A DNA stretch of 64,000 nt from Seminavis robusta (taxonomy: Eukaryota; Bacillariophyta; Bacillariophyceae; Naviculales; Naviculaceae), in the NCBI GenBank assembly GCA_903772945.1, contig CAICTM010000053.1, positions 84,952 to 148,951 of the forward strand. Direction: 5' to 3'. Position 1 is the stretch's first letter; the number at the start of each line of letters is the position of its first letter. The position numbers were made by a program, and so were the translations under genes. Positions 1 through 11,321 of this stretch are shown piece by piece. The notes beneath the pieces were generated by a model that did not search any database, was not told the DNA's origin, and saw nothing but the letters and a program-made list of their open reading frames with translations.

Positions 1-330
1 CTAGCTATCTACGGTAGACCTATTAGTGACTCTTATGCGAGAATCTAACGTACGTACCGGTACAGGTACCGTACTGTGACTCTTGTCATAGACTCGACTC
101 ATGCATGCAATAGTGTATGTACTTGTAGCTCTGCTGAGTTTTTCATTTGAGTCGAATGAGTCCAGTCAGTCGTCCCCTACCAACCACCAAGCAGATTTCG
201 CCATGGGACATCGGGTCTTTGGCTTGAACTAGACCTATCGGTTTTCTTCGATGCCCAAGCACGTCTAGCTTGGTACGGTACGGTAGTAGCTCAGTCGAGG
301 CGAGGACAAGAAGAGATTGAGTAGATTGGA
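1..330. other. Intergenic region upstream of the ubiquitin protease
   Basis: No gene is seen here. The stretch is probably promoter and 5' leader of the gene starting at 331. It carries a copy of the palindrome TACCGGTA at 55-62 and several partial GGTAC/GGTACGG words, which recur in non-coding DNA across the window. Confidence 0.5.
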
Positions 331-3300
331 ATGACGGGTGTCCCGGTCACAGACGACGAAGGCGAAGGCGAAGAGATGGTGTTGCAAGAAGAAGATCTAC
401 CGAGCCATCAAACGCTAGAAGAAGAAGAAGAAGCCAATAAGGAAGATGATGTTGTGAGCGCGACGACTCTGGAAGGATCGATAGCGATAGCGAGTGAGAA
501 GAAGGAAGAAGGAAATGCCCATTTTGCCAATCAACGATTCCTGCAAGCCAAGGAATCGTACCAGCAAGGTGTGGCGGCTTTGACGGCCGTGGGTATCATC
601 CATAGCGATGACATGAACGACACTACTACTGTTGAACAACTCGACAAGAACAACATGACCAAAGCACTCTGCGTGTCGCTGCAATCCAATTTGGCGCAAG
701 TCTGTCTCAAGCTGCAGCATTACAAGCAAGCCGAACAACACTGCTCTGCCGTGATTGAGGATTGGGATGAGAGTGTTGCGAAAGTCTGGTATCGCAGGGC
801 ATTGGCACGAGAGAAATTGGGAAATCTAGACGCGGCCGTGGACGACTTGACCAAATCCATACGATTGTTGCAAGCGCAAAAACAGGATGAACAAATGAAA
901 AAGACCGCCTTGCAAGCTTTTGAGCGAGTCCGCAAGCAAATGTCGACAATAAGCAGTCAAAAGAACAAAGACAACACGAGTAATGATAATGATACTCCAA
1001 CCAGCAGTCCGCTTCTTAATGGCCTGGTCAATGGACACCACCATCACGAGCCACCACCACCACAAGAAACGACTGCTACTGCTCCAGCAGTCGCAATAGT
1101 ACCACCGGAGCCCTTTACGATTCGACCATCCCCCGAAGAACAAAAGCAAGCCGTCACCAAATTGCTCAAATCACGAACCGTAGCACTCCAACAAAATCTA
1201 CAGGTCGGCGAAGCCTTGTTCCTCATTGACTGGGACTGGTGGTCCCAATGGTGTCGTCATGTCGATTTGTTCTCCTCTTCAGATAGTAACACTAATTTTG
1301 AAACAACCAGCAAACGAATGCTGGCACTCTTGCCGGCCGGAGCCATCTTGCCAGTGACCAACAACGAGACAAAAGCCAAAAAGGATACTACCAAACAACA
1401 AGAAAAAGCCAGTGATGATGATGATGATGATGATGACACCAGCATGGAAAGTAGCGACAGCGAAGAGGATGGCGACCAAGATGGTCCTCCGGATCCCATT
1501 GACAATTCGCGGTTGCTCATGCCCACGCTGCGAAAACAACCTTCCAATAGCACTACAACGATCAAGTTTTATCAACAGTGGTATCGACATTTTCAACCAC
1601 CACCGGCATTGGAAGACGACTTGGGTGGTGACACACCACCGCAGACGGCACTCCGACCCAATCTGGTACGAGGATATCATTACGAAATATTGCCACGAGA
1701 AGTCTACTGTGCCCTCAAGAGCTGGTATCGGGAATTGACACCACCCATTTGTCGACGCACTACCAAGAAGAAATCGCAATCCATCTTGACTATTGACTTG
1801 TATCCAACGCCCGCTACAACGACAATAACAGCCAGCAAGCACAAGTGTGCGGCGTGTCGAGCTCGAACGGCTACCAAACGATGTACCCGTTGTCTCATGG
1901 TTTGGTACTGCGACCGATCGTGTCAGGAAGCTCATTGGATATTTCACAAGGTCCTTTGCAGCAAGATTGCCAAGAATAACAACAACAATGGCACCAATAT
2001 CAATAATCATATACCACCGACCGCCGAAGGACGAGTGGGACTCAACAATATGGGAAATACTTGCTTTATGAATTCCGCACTCCAGTCATTGTCACACGCC
2101 ACACCCCTGACAAGACATTTCCTTTCCAATCAGTTTCAAAAAGATCTCAATCCGCAAAATCCATTAGGTACCGGGGGAAAGCTCGCCAATGCCTACGGCA
2201 CGGTCGTCAAGGAACTCTGGTGGGCTTCGGCTTCCACCGGAGGGGGTGTGGCCACCAGTCCCACGGCTCTCAAACGAGCCATTGCGCTGTTTGCACCGCG
2301 ATTTGCCGGATGTCTACAGCACGATTCACAGGAATTCCTGGCATACTTGCTCGATGGACTGCACGAAGATTTGAATCGAATCCGAAAGGCACCTTACGTG
2401 GAAATGCCCGATTTTGACAATATCCGAAACAATGCACATACGCGTGTGGCGGCGTCCCAGGCATGGGAATGTCACCAGCGGCGGAATGACAGTCTCGTCA
2501 TGGATACCTTTTACGGACAGTTCAAAAGTACTTGCGTGTGTCCGTCCTGTAACCGAGTCAGTGTCAGTTTTGATGCCTTTAATCATGTGAGTCTGGAGAT
2601 TCCCACTCCGCTCAACCAATCGACCACCTGGCTAAGTCTGTGGGTCTTTCCGGATCGGGGCAGCAGCAACAACAAAAACAACAGCAACAATAATGTTTCA
2701 CCCAAGGGGGCTGCGGCCGTTAGATATGCCTTTGCGTTTCGGAGGAACAATCTCGTGGCCGATTTGCGACAGGCATTGAGTGAAGTGACTGGAATTCCAC
2801 CCACTCACTTGGTGATTTGCGAAGTGAGCGATCACACCATTGTGGAAATATTGCACGACAACAAGTCCCTTGGGACTATCCGACAGGACGAGATCGTGAC
2901 GGCTTATCAAGTCGATCCTTACACCTCGACGTCCATTCATATTATTGTGTCCCATTCGCTCGTGGAAGCAGCAACGGATCAAGACGGGTCACCAACCAGC
3001 ATCCCTCTTCGTGATAACTTTGGGTTTCCCTTTTTGACTTCCTGCAGCGCATTGATGACCTGTCGTCAATTATGGGAGCATACGTGGCTGCGAGTCCGCC
3101 ATATGGTCATGCCCCTCACGGAGGAAGGCGACGAAGAAGACCTAGACATGGAACTCGAGGATGCGTACCGTCAATTGCTCAAGATTCGAGTGACGGATGC
3201 CGACGGCAACCTCGATCCGATCTTTCCGTTGAATGCTCCAGACCGCGATGCCAAAAGTGATGATGACGAAGAGGAGGAAGCGCGTACGGCTTACATGCCG

Positions 3301-4128
3301 CAAGATCTGGACGAGAAAATATCGTCCTTTCTAGGCGAGGACTGCACTTCTCGTTTTCTGTTCTTGTCCCTTGAATGGACCGAAACAATGGACACCCCAC
3401 CAGAGTGTTTGAAACAAGCTGGCTCCGCGCAAGGTGGAAACACCAACAACAAGAAGAAAAAGAAATCAAAAAAGAACAACAAGCCAAAGGCTGTGCCCAA
3501 GACAATCAGCGTCAACGAGAAACGTTTCGTCACGTATACGGACCACCCTTGCTACGCCGAGTGCGTTAAGAAGAAGCGCGAGATGGATGGGATTCGGGGT
3601 GTGTCGCTCGACCAGTGCTTTGAGACGTTCACAAAGCCAGAACGCCTGGACGAAAACAACATGTGGTACTGCTCCAACTGCAAAGAGCATGTTCGTGCAC
3701 TGAAAACGATGGAACTCTGGAGGCTTCCCAACGTACTCGTTGTGCATTTGAAACGTTTTGAGTTCCGCCATGGCTTTCGGCGGGACAAGCTTGCCACTTT
3801 TGTTGACTTCCCGCTTGAAGGCTTGGATATGAGCAAGCACTGTGCGCAGTGGAAGACCGATGGCGATCCTCCTGGACAGCTCTATGTGAATGACCACATT
3901 CCTGCCGTCTATGATTTGTTCGCCGTTGTCAACCACTTCGGGCGCATGGGATTTGGCCACTACACTGCTTACGCCAGAAAGTGGGACGAAGAGGAGCTAT
4001 CGATGGATTGGGCTCTCTTTGACGATTCTAGTGTGCGACCGATCGGAGACGGGCAGGGTGGGGGCGTGGAACAGGTTGTCTCGCCGGCAGCGTATGTGCT
4101 GTTCTATCGCCGCCGCAACTTCAACTAG
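331..4128 (+). CDS. Ubiquitin carboxyl-terminal hydrolase (USP) with TPR, DUSP and MYND domains
   Basis: Single exon, 1265 aa, predicted cysteine deubiquitinase that removes ubiquitin from proteins. Domains in order: an acidic N-terminus; a TPR-like helical region at about 55-200 (starts EKKEEGNAHF); a DUSP-like region at about 280-465 (ALFLIDWDWWSQW, later CALKSWY) interrupted by an acidic low-complexity insert; a MYND zinc finger at about 506-543 (CAACRA..CTRC..WYC..CQ..HW..H..LC); and a USP catalytic domain from about 569 to the end. The Cys box GNTCFMNS puts the nucleophile at Cys578. The His box FGHYTAYA gives His1210, and D1231/D1232 in LFDDSSV probably complete the triad. A CxxC pair (YCSNC) fits the USP zinc site. 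Asn-rich and Lys-rich inserts break up the catalytic domain. DUSP-USP pairing is typical of the USP4/11/15 group; TPR plus MYND in the same chain is less usual. It ends 185 bp from the stop of the next gene, which runs the other way. Confidence 0.93.
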   Translation: MTGVPVTDDEGEGEEMVLQEEDLPSHQTLEEEEEANKEDDVVSATTLEGSIAIASEKKEEGNAHFANQRFLQAKESYQQGVAALTAVGIIHSDDMNDTTTVEQLDKNNMTKALCVSLQSNLAQVCLKLQHYKQAEQHCSAVIEDWDESVAKVWYRRALAREKLGNLDAAVDDLTKSIRLLQAQKQDEQMKKTALQAFERVRKQMSTISSQKNKDNTSNDNDTPTSSPLLNGLVNGHHHHEPPPPQETTATAPAVAIVPPEPFTIRPSPEEQKQAVTKLLKSRTVALQQNLQVGEALFLIDWDWWSQWCRHVDLFSSSDSNTNFETTSKRMLALLPAGAILPVTNNETKAKKDTTKQQEKASDDDDDDDDTSMESSDSEEDGDQDGPPDPIDNSRLLMPTLRKQPSNSTTTIKFYQQWYRHFQPPPALEDDLGGDTPPQTALRPNLVRGYHYEILPREVYCALKSWYRELTPPICRRTTKKKSQSILTIDLYPTPATTTITASKHKCAACRARTATKRCTRCLMVWYCDRSCQEAHWIFHKVLCSKIAKNNNNNGTNINNHIPPTAEGRVGLNNMGNTCFMNSALQSLSHATPLTRHFLSNQFQKDLNPQNPLGTGGKLANAYGTVVKELWWASASTGGGVATSPTALKRAIALFAPRFAGCLQHDSQEFLAYLLDGLHEDLNRIRKAPYVEMPDFDNIRNNAHTRVAASQAWECHQRRNDSLVMDTFYGQFKSTCVCPSCNRVSVSFDAFNHVSLEIPTPLNQSTTWLSLWVFPDRGSSNNKNNSNNNVSPKGAAAVRYAFAFRRNNLVADLRQALSEVTGIPPTHLVICEVSDHTIVEILHDNKSLGTIRQDEIVTAYQVDPYTSTSIHIIVSHSLVEAATDQDGSPTSIPLRDNFGFPFLTSCSALMTCRQLWEHTWLRVRHMVMPLTEEGDEEDLDMELEDAYRQLLKIRVTDADGNLDPIFPLNAPDRDAKSDDDEEEEARTAYMPQDLDEKISSFLGEDCTSRFLFLSLEWTETMDTPPECLKQAGSAQGGNTNNKKKKKSKKNNKPKAVPKTISVNEKRFVTYTDHPCYAECVKKKREMDGIRGVSLDQCFETFTKPERLDENNMWYCSNCKEHVRALKTMELWRLPNVLVVHLKRFEFRHGFRRDKLATFVDFPLEGLDMSKHCAQWKTDGDPPGQLYVNDHIPAVYDLFAVVNHFGRMGFGHYTAYARKWDEEELSMDWALFDDSSVRPIGDGQGGGVEQVVSPAAYVLFYRRRNFN

Positions 4129-4312
4129 CTAATTGGAATCGAACCTTCAATGCGCACCAGCAGGTCGCAGCCGACCTCTAGATACAATTCCGTCAGGTTC
4201 TTTGCCTTTGCCTTAGGCTTAGAATAGATGGCTAGCAGCATAGTAGATGAATTTTGGTACTCTGGAATCTCTTCGTCTTGTCGGCCGTGTTACCGGTGGT
4301 ATCAGGACCAGT

Positions 4313-7300
4313 TCATCCGTATCGGAAAGCAACGGCAATCTCTGATCCCTGGTCTAAGGCTTCATAGGCCTTCTGCGCGTGTTCCAAACCAGTTTGCATT
4401 GTTATCAGTCGAGACGGCCGTATCTGCTTTACCAGTTCCCATGTCAGCGCAAAACGTCGTTGCTTCGTCCACAGACCAGACAGTTCAGCCTTTATTTCGC
4501 TTACTTGAGATGTCACAATTGTCTTGTGGCTTCGATGAAAATCAATTCCGAGCTTGAGCGTAACATCGGCGTTGCCGTACCATGATGCTATCACTACGCG
4601 GCCATTGTTACTAGTGTGTTCTATTGACGACTGAAGTGCCCTGGCGTTGCCACTGACCTCAATGGCAACATCAAAGGGGCCACTTGCTGGGACTTCCGAC
4701 GGCAACAAGGCTTGTGAAGCGCCCATAGCTGCAGAAGCCCCAAGCCGTGCTGGAATTGCATCAATCGTCGTAACTGTACCCACTTTTGTCCCGAGATCAC
4801 TGCAGCAGGGAGCTTGCAAGACCATGTCCTGCTGCTGTGAATTGCATAAGATTGACGTAACAAGCAACCCAATCAGCCCTTGCCCGAAAACCGCAACCTT
4901 TTCCCCCAACCGCACGTGTGCGTCATGCACAATAGAAAGTGCAGTTTCCACCGACGGCATGAAGATTGCATCTTCAGCTGCAATGCCTTCAGGAACGAGT
5001 TGGATGGCATCCCGATCCGCAATGACATGTGTTGCGTGAGCCGAGAATGTAAAGACCAGCCTCCCCAACAGCTGATCTGCGTCTTCTACTTGTGAACCGC
5101 ACTGTACCACCCGTCCAACGAGGCTGTACCCGTAGGCTAGTGGGTACGCCATTCGTTCTTCTTCCATACCCTTGATGTTTACGTCAAGGGCAGCATCATC
5201 GAACATACCTTTAAATACCTTCAGCTCGGTACCAGAGCTGATCAGCGAGTACTCAGATTTTACTTGGGCAAATAGAATAGAAGCGAGATGTAAGAGCCAA
5301 ACCTGCCGGACCAAAGAGTAGACCAACAAGGAGACGACGACACTCACTTTGCACCTGATGAGGTTGTAAGTCAGCACCCAGCTTTGTCACTGTTGTCACT
5401 TTGTACGGAGCTGTAAACTGTATCTCCTCCATCCCAGTCTCTTGCTGCTCCAATGAATCATCCAGGTGTTCATCCCCGTTGGCATCAACAGACGCAATCT
5501 TTGCATTGCCCATGCGTGGCAACCGAAACAACAGGTCCACATTGGACACCAAGATGCTTGGCTGCCCTGGGCTGCGGGCACGCTGAAGCCATCCAGCGGC
5601 ATCCCACCCCGTTTTAATCAATTCTGGTCCAGCCACACGCTCAAAAAAGTAGAGGAGTGTCTGCCACAAATAGGGGTGTTGCTGAGGATCGATGTCCCAT
5701 TTGGAAGCCCCGGAGGAGAGCAGGCTTCCTCCAAATGCTTTCATTGCATCCTCGAGCTTGTGAGGATCCAAGTTGTGCCCATGAATCTCCTCCAATGCCT
5801 TGGAGTACAGGGCAAACGCTACCGTGTCCGAGGGAACACTCTGTGCCCTGCCTGCATGGATTTCAAACGGTTTTGGCGGAACAAACTGTGTAACGCCTTG
5901 AAAGGTGATGGGAAAATAACACAAGCACGAGTCGGGGCGATTCTCCTGTGTCCTGGAAAGAAACCTCAGGAGTAGCGATGCTACTAGCTGATTTGGGTCC
6001 AATAGGTCTGCAAAACAACACCCAGCAACAATGTGCGGAGTGGGGTGGATTATTGTCAATTTGCTGTTTTGTTCTTGGTTGTAATCGTACAGCCGTAAAT
6101 GCACAGTTATGGTGCACCCCTTGCGGGATCCTACAAAGACGGTTTCCTCTTCATCTTGCTCTTGACCTGTTTGTCTGGTGAAGCCCATATCTTGCAGTAC
6201 CTGCATACATTGCGACTGAAGCCCTTGATTTGGTTCGTATGCAAAGTATCGGATTCCTTTGAATATGGCATTCTCGCCGTTGGAGACTTGATCTACAAGC
6301 GACGGCAGTTGATTGTCATTGCCACCTTCTACGACAAGCTTGAACATGGAAAGGAGTCCTGCTCCTACATCCACGATTTCAAGCTCGGCGGTGGGTGTCG
6401 TTTGCAACATAGCTCGCAGTTCGTCAGCCACACGTAGCCAGGTGGGACGATGTATCGATCTGGCATCCACAACATTTTTTGACTGCAAGTACTGAACCTG
6501 TGAAAATTCGTAGCTTTCCGTGTTCATATCGATGACTCCTACAGCTTGTAAAAGCGCCGTAGACAGAGGATTGTCCGAAGAGACTCGTATCCCTGTCATT
6601 AGTTGTGGGGGCAAGCATTCAATGTTCTTTTTGGAGTCATCCAGCAAGAGTAACTTGGATTGATCCGATTTTTCTTGATTGTGTTGCTTCAAAATGTCCC
6701 GGAAAAAGATGGATGGAGAGTGTTTCGTCGTGTAGATTGTGTACGTGGTGTCGCCGTCTACCCCTCTTCTGCTTTGATCCGGCGTTGTCAGGCCACTCCA
6801 AGGTACGTTGAGCATCCCGAGAGCTTGTAGGACGGTTCGAACATGCCAACTAGGCGAGTTGGAAGCCAAGTAAAGAGGATACGGTATCCTCTGCAAGAGA
6901 GAGCGAAGCTGTGCCAATTGACGGGCAGAATCATCGCTATGAGAATACCCAGTAGTCAATGATTGGGAAGAAGGCTGATGCAGCTGAAGAAGGGCAGTAT
7001 AGTCCATACTCGGAGGCCATATTGCTTGGTAACACTGCTTCATGTTATCTTCCAGAGTTTTCAAATTGCCGGCCCAGAGAGTCCGTAAGCCTTCAATGGT
7101 GGATCCATACTCATGGTGGAACCGGTCAGCTTCGTCTTTGGACATTCCCACGTGCTCTCGGCAGTAAGAGTGAATGTTCTGGACAATTTGTTCCTCAATG
7201 CCAAGAGGGGACAACGAAAGCTTTCGAAGAGCGCCTTCGTCGTACAACGTGTTGTCGACATCCAATACCAGGAGCACATCTCCCTTGCTTGGGCCGCCTC

Positions 7301-7385
7301 TGCTGATGCCGCTGCTCCTGAGAAGCAACGTAGCAAGAACTAGACCTTGCAGCAGGCAAGATTGGCACCTTGCACAGAGACTCAT
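4313..7385 (-). CDS. HAD-like phosphatase / SAM methyltransferase / MDR dehydrogenase fusion protein
   Basis: Model: complement(join(4313..5262, 5348..7385)), 995 aa. The 85-nt intron has donor GTGAGT and an AG acceptor; splicing joins HQVQ to IKSEYSLISSGTEL in frame, the usual start of an MDR dehydrogenase. A hydrophobic N-terminus (about residues 8-22) looks like a signal or anchor peptide. Residues about 35-290 form a pyrimidine-5'-nucleotidase-like HAD domain: motif I LDVDNTLYD with Asp42 and Asp44, motif II YLASNSP, and LLLLDDSKKN as the last acidic motif. Residues about 335-600 resemble a SAM-dependent methyltransferase (EIVDVGAG, later FAYEPN). Residues about 680-995 form a zinc-type alcohol-dehydrogenase-like domain (GTELKVFKG, GYSLVGRVV, FGQGLIGLLV). 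Zinc ligands are not obvious, so it may be a zinc-free MDR. Substrates are unknown; the fusion suggests sequential steps on one metabolite. The domain calls are good, the joint function is inference. Confidence 0.85.
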
Positions 7386-8296
7386 TCTCAACGGTATGTA
7401 TACTGGACTAATGACGTGATATGTTCGGAACTAGCCAGCTATGATAGACAGAACTGGGAGCCGGGAGCAAACAAAGAGGGGATGTGGTGGGTTTTGGGGA
7501 TTGGCCGTTTTGATGGAGGCAATTCGCGATCTTTCTTGGGCGGTTTGGATCTTTGGTGGTTCCTTGTGACGCCATAGTCGCAGATACTGGTATGACGTCA
7601 GTGAACGAGTCGAGTCACTCCGGTACCGGTACCATGGCACCGTACTGGTACCTTTGCGTACCTACAGTACTGAAATGCACAAGAACTCAAAGAACCCGCA
7701 GAACGCTGGAAAGAAGAGAGAGGAGACTTCAGGATGATGCTGAACTGTCTATGATATCTCTATGATGGACTGTTCCATCCTAACTAAGCAGACAACAGGC
7801 TGCGCTGTTGAGTTGCGTCAGCATCCCAGGTTTCATTCTTCTGTGTGGCGAGCAAGGAGAGACCCATTTCAAAAGGCTCCAGCAATTCATCATTACAAGC
7901 AACTGTTCTGATTCCCTCCATGGCAAAACCCCCCAGATTCCACTATCGAAACAAGCGCAGATAAACCCAAGAGTTGGCCCCTTACGTTGTTAGTTAGCTA
8001 GCTAAGGCACGGATTATGGTCAAAATCTTGCAGCAAAACGCGGCACCGTCGCACCCTCAACTGCTGCAGTTGCTTGACCGAAATGTAGTGGTGCACTCCC
8101 GATGAGTGCACTTCCGAAGACTTGCTTGTTCCGTTTGAGTAGAATGCATTATGTATTGTGCACTGCATTGAGGATGTCCGTTGATATGGAGACCAACCCA
8201 CAAACACTCTCATCGGCGGTCGTTCAGGGCCAAGATCTAAGGCCAGCTTCCCGGGATGCATTGGAAATTTTACGCGATCGGCTGAGTCTTGCATTA
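7386..8296. other. Intergenic region
   Basis: No convincing gene. It holds the 5' side of the fusion gene and the 3' side of the Gln-rich gene. Around 7618-7665 there is a dense cluster of GGTACC/TACCGGTA words, including TACCGGTA at 7624, close to a TGACGTCA-like element near 7591. Confidence 0.4.
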
Positions 8297-10024
8297 TCAT
8301 GTGGGATGACCATCGGTTTTGCCCGGAGGAGGATGGTAACTAGGATCATGTTGGTGATGGTGCAGTGAAGTTTCTCCTCGGTGCAAGGATATCGACCCTC
8401 CTGACTGAGATGATGACGCACTTCGTCCTGGGTCGTTGTTGCCAGTTGCATTGGCCTGGTTACCAGCAGCATTACCGTCGCTTACAGTCCCTCCACCATC
8501 GTTCCCAAGGATCTCCTGAAGTCGCTCACATTCTTGTTTCCAAGCATTGAACGCAAACTGCCGAAAGAGGGGACTTCGGTTGGTCGTGTCATCGGGCGTA
8601 TATCCTGCTGCCAGCATGCTGCGACAGTAGAGAGTCTTGAGTTCTGACTGGAACAAGGACAGTGCCATGCGTTCCTTGGCTTGGTTTTCATTGGACAGAG
8701 CGGCTGGATCGTTTTGCGGCTGGAGTTGTTGCTGCTGAGCAGATTCAGCGAAACCGTGATGTAATTGGCCGGGATGATGATGAGGAGGGACTTCTTGGGC
8801 AGCCGGCTGAGGAGCTGGAAACAACTGAACCCCCAAGAGGGGCTGCGACGGAGCCTCATGCGAAGAGTGGGCCTTCTCTTCTGAGCATGCCATGTTGGTA
8901 CCACCCTGCTGCTGCCCTTGTGGCATGTTGCGCAGAATGGGCACGTCAGTCAGCTGAATGATTGGATACATTTGCGTTGGCAACATGATCTGGTTGCGGA
9001 TGGTTTGGTTTGGGGACGAGGATGACTGGCGGTTACTGCTTCCTGCGGCACTGCCTTGTTCTGATTGCTGATGTCCCTGTTGACCTGACGAGGGCAAATT
9101 TAGTTGGGTGAATGACCGCAGGGGCTCCACATCCTGTTGGGACAAGGCCATCCGCTTTTCTTGCCCCTGTTGACTTGCAATAGAATCACCCACTGGACCT
9201 GTCCCTCCGTCCGGCGCCTGCCTTTTGACCCCAGATGATTCGGCAGTGGGAAGATAATTGAAGTTGGGCTGACCCGACGGCAGCTGCTGACCCACCGCAG
9301 GAACTGCTAGCTGTGTTGCTTGCAGGGGCCCATGCGGATGCTGTGGCTGAAGCTGCTGGTAGATGCATGAAAAACATGTGAGTGGCATGCCTTCATGATG
9401 TGATTGGGATGGGTGTAACCCGCAGTTCCTTCACTTACCTGGAGCTGCACTTGGTGTTGCTGGTGGGGTACCTGCCCTTGTTGCTGTAACTGATAGATCA
9501 GATGGGTAGCCCTCTCCACTGCAGTTGGCGACGTAGGCGTATCCGCAGCGGGGAGGGCAGCCTGACGTTGAATCTGCTGCGCCATTTGCAGTTGTTGGAA
9601 CTGCTGTTGCTGCTGCTGTTGTTGTTGCTGCTGCCTTTGTTGTTGTTCAGATTGTTGCTGCTGGAGCTGTTGGAATTGCTGGAATGAAAGCAAGATGTGA
9701 GTGGGATGCCTCCATCATCATGCCATAGTGATGCGCTTCTTTGCTTACCTGTTGCATCTGTTCGTTCTGATGCTTCTTAGCCAGCTGTCTGAGGCGCCTC
9801 AAAAGTTGATTCTTTCGCTGGCCCAGGGTAACTTGGTCATTGTCCAACGTAGATGAATCCTCGTTGGCAGGGAAGTTGAAGCCCCCCATTCGCAATGCAT
9901 GAAAGAGGGGGACTTCTGGGTTTTCAAGTCGCACAGCTACGGCTCGATTCATTCTGGGATCCCCTTTGCATCCCGGTCTCCCCGATGCCGAGATGGGCTT
10001 GCCGCCTTCATTGTTACGCTTCAT
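8297..10024 (-). CDS. Gln-rich, disordered protein of a probable diatom family
   Basis: Model: complement(join(8297..9355, 9439..9678, 9749..10024)), 524 aa. Introns of 83 and 70 nt have donors GTAAGTG and GTAAGC and CAG acceptors; both junctions keep the frame inside Gln-rich sequence. The acceptor of the second intron is ambiguous by one CAG. The start is the first ATG (MKRNNEGGKPIS). Residues about 10-50 contain GRPGCKGDPRMNRAV and LFHALRMGGFNF, which I recall as a recurrent N-terminal motif in diatom proteins of unknown role; the GRP core resembles an AT-hook. A basic helix (QLLRRLRQLAKKHQNEQM) leads into long Gln tracts. A C-terminal block ends in FAFNAWKQECERLQEILG, then a His/Pro-rich tail. 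A nuclear or transcription-related role is possible because of the AT-hook-like motif and Gln tracts, but no catalytic domain is seen. Confidence 0.75.
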
Positions 10025-10990
10025 GACTGTCTGATGACAAGACGGAAATCTACGTAGCCATTGGTTTCTTGGACCCTGGCTGATGGATACAGTAGTTGGA
10101 CCTGATGGCAGCAACGGCTACGTGAGGGTGCCTCTGGGCCAAACCCTTAAAGACAATCGCATGTACGAGGAATGGGATCAGGTCTTATCACTCTTCTTTT
10201 CGCTTTGGCTTCTTTTTTTTATTGTGCTGATGTCTGAAGCTTTTGCTAAGCTTGGGAGGGGATTGTAGCAGCATGTGTGAAAGCTGAAACACTTCCAGTC
10301 CCCAAGTTGCCTGCTCAAAGAAGGTTGCTCTGCAGTGGGTTTTAGTGGTGAGGTAATCGTCAAGAAGGAAAATAGAGCCTGTACACGAGGCTCCAATCCA
10401 AGGGCATCGTGATGTTTATACCAGTGGCAAGACGCCATCCGAAAAGAAAACTCAGATAAAGGCAGTTTGCCGCTGAAGAACAAGGAGAATGGGCGGCATG
10501 GACACTTACAAGGACGAATACTGGGGAATCCAGCTGGAATCCCACAGAAGGACTCCGTCCAATGCGACAGCTGGATGCAGCGATGAAGCGTTACAGAGGG
10601 CACTGGAAGATGCGTGACTGGTACAGCTTTGGTACTGTAGCTTTTTGGCTACTGAAAAACAAAACTGGGAAGTCGCTCACCATTTTAATTAAGAAAGCGA
10701 AAAAGAACACCCCCGGATCTCAGAACAGGAAGTGTAGCAGTGAGACAACAAGCAACAAGTCAATAAGTGTCCACGTTCAAAAGCTCGAAGCTACCCCGAA
10801 AATTCGGATGCAATGGCCCCCTCACAACACATTGTGAGCGAAAAAGAACCTCGCCTTCACATCTTTTGGCTCATCTTTTGGAGTCCCTGAAGGTCCTCCC
10901 CAAACTTGAACTCTTGCGCAGAAGCGTATGAGAGTGTATGAGAGCTGTAAGGTACCGGTATGAGCATGGGGTGAGTTTAGTTGTCTACTG
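10025..10990. other. Intergenic region upstream of the Gln-rich gene
   Basis: No coding sequence is supported; the longest open frames have poor composition. It includes the 5' leader of the gene to the left. TACCGGTA occurs at 10953. Confidence 0.4.
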
Positions 10991-11025
10991 AGAGCATGCA
11001 ATACCAGGGTACCCCAAATCACAAA
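10991..11025 (+). repeat. Left inverted repeat arm of the foldback element
   Basis: A 35-nt arm whose reverse complement recurs at 11322-11356 with one mismatch. It contains a GGTACC site in the middle. Confidence 0.85.
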
Positions 11026-11321
11026 TCCCATACAGGCGAAAGCTTGACATCCTCGGTGCCCGGCTATGCTTGCGCGACAAAGAGAACCTCAACGCTCCTA
11101 TTGTGATGTTAGAATGACGTCATTGCCGATGTGGCACTTCTTCTCCTTAAGTAAATTTGGATCCAATGAGTCAAATGGGTTTGGGTCGGCTGTTGGGCCT
11201 GCGCATACAGTTCCGATTTGCATTGGAGCATACTCAACCCAAATCGCATTTGACGCATTTGACTCACTGGACTCAATGACACATGGTTGGCTGGCGATAA
11301 TAGATTGCTTACGTCACATAG

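Noticed and set aside
1412-1738. Open frame beginning with eight Met codons
   Set aside because: It is the shifted reading of the GAT repeat coding for the Asp tract in the ubiquitin protease.
5253-5377. Read-through C-terminus of the HAD/methyltransferase exon and a separate start for the dehydrogenase
   Set aside because: The overlap holds a consensus donor and acceptor, and splicing gives the conserved MDR N-terminus; two separate genes are less likely.
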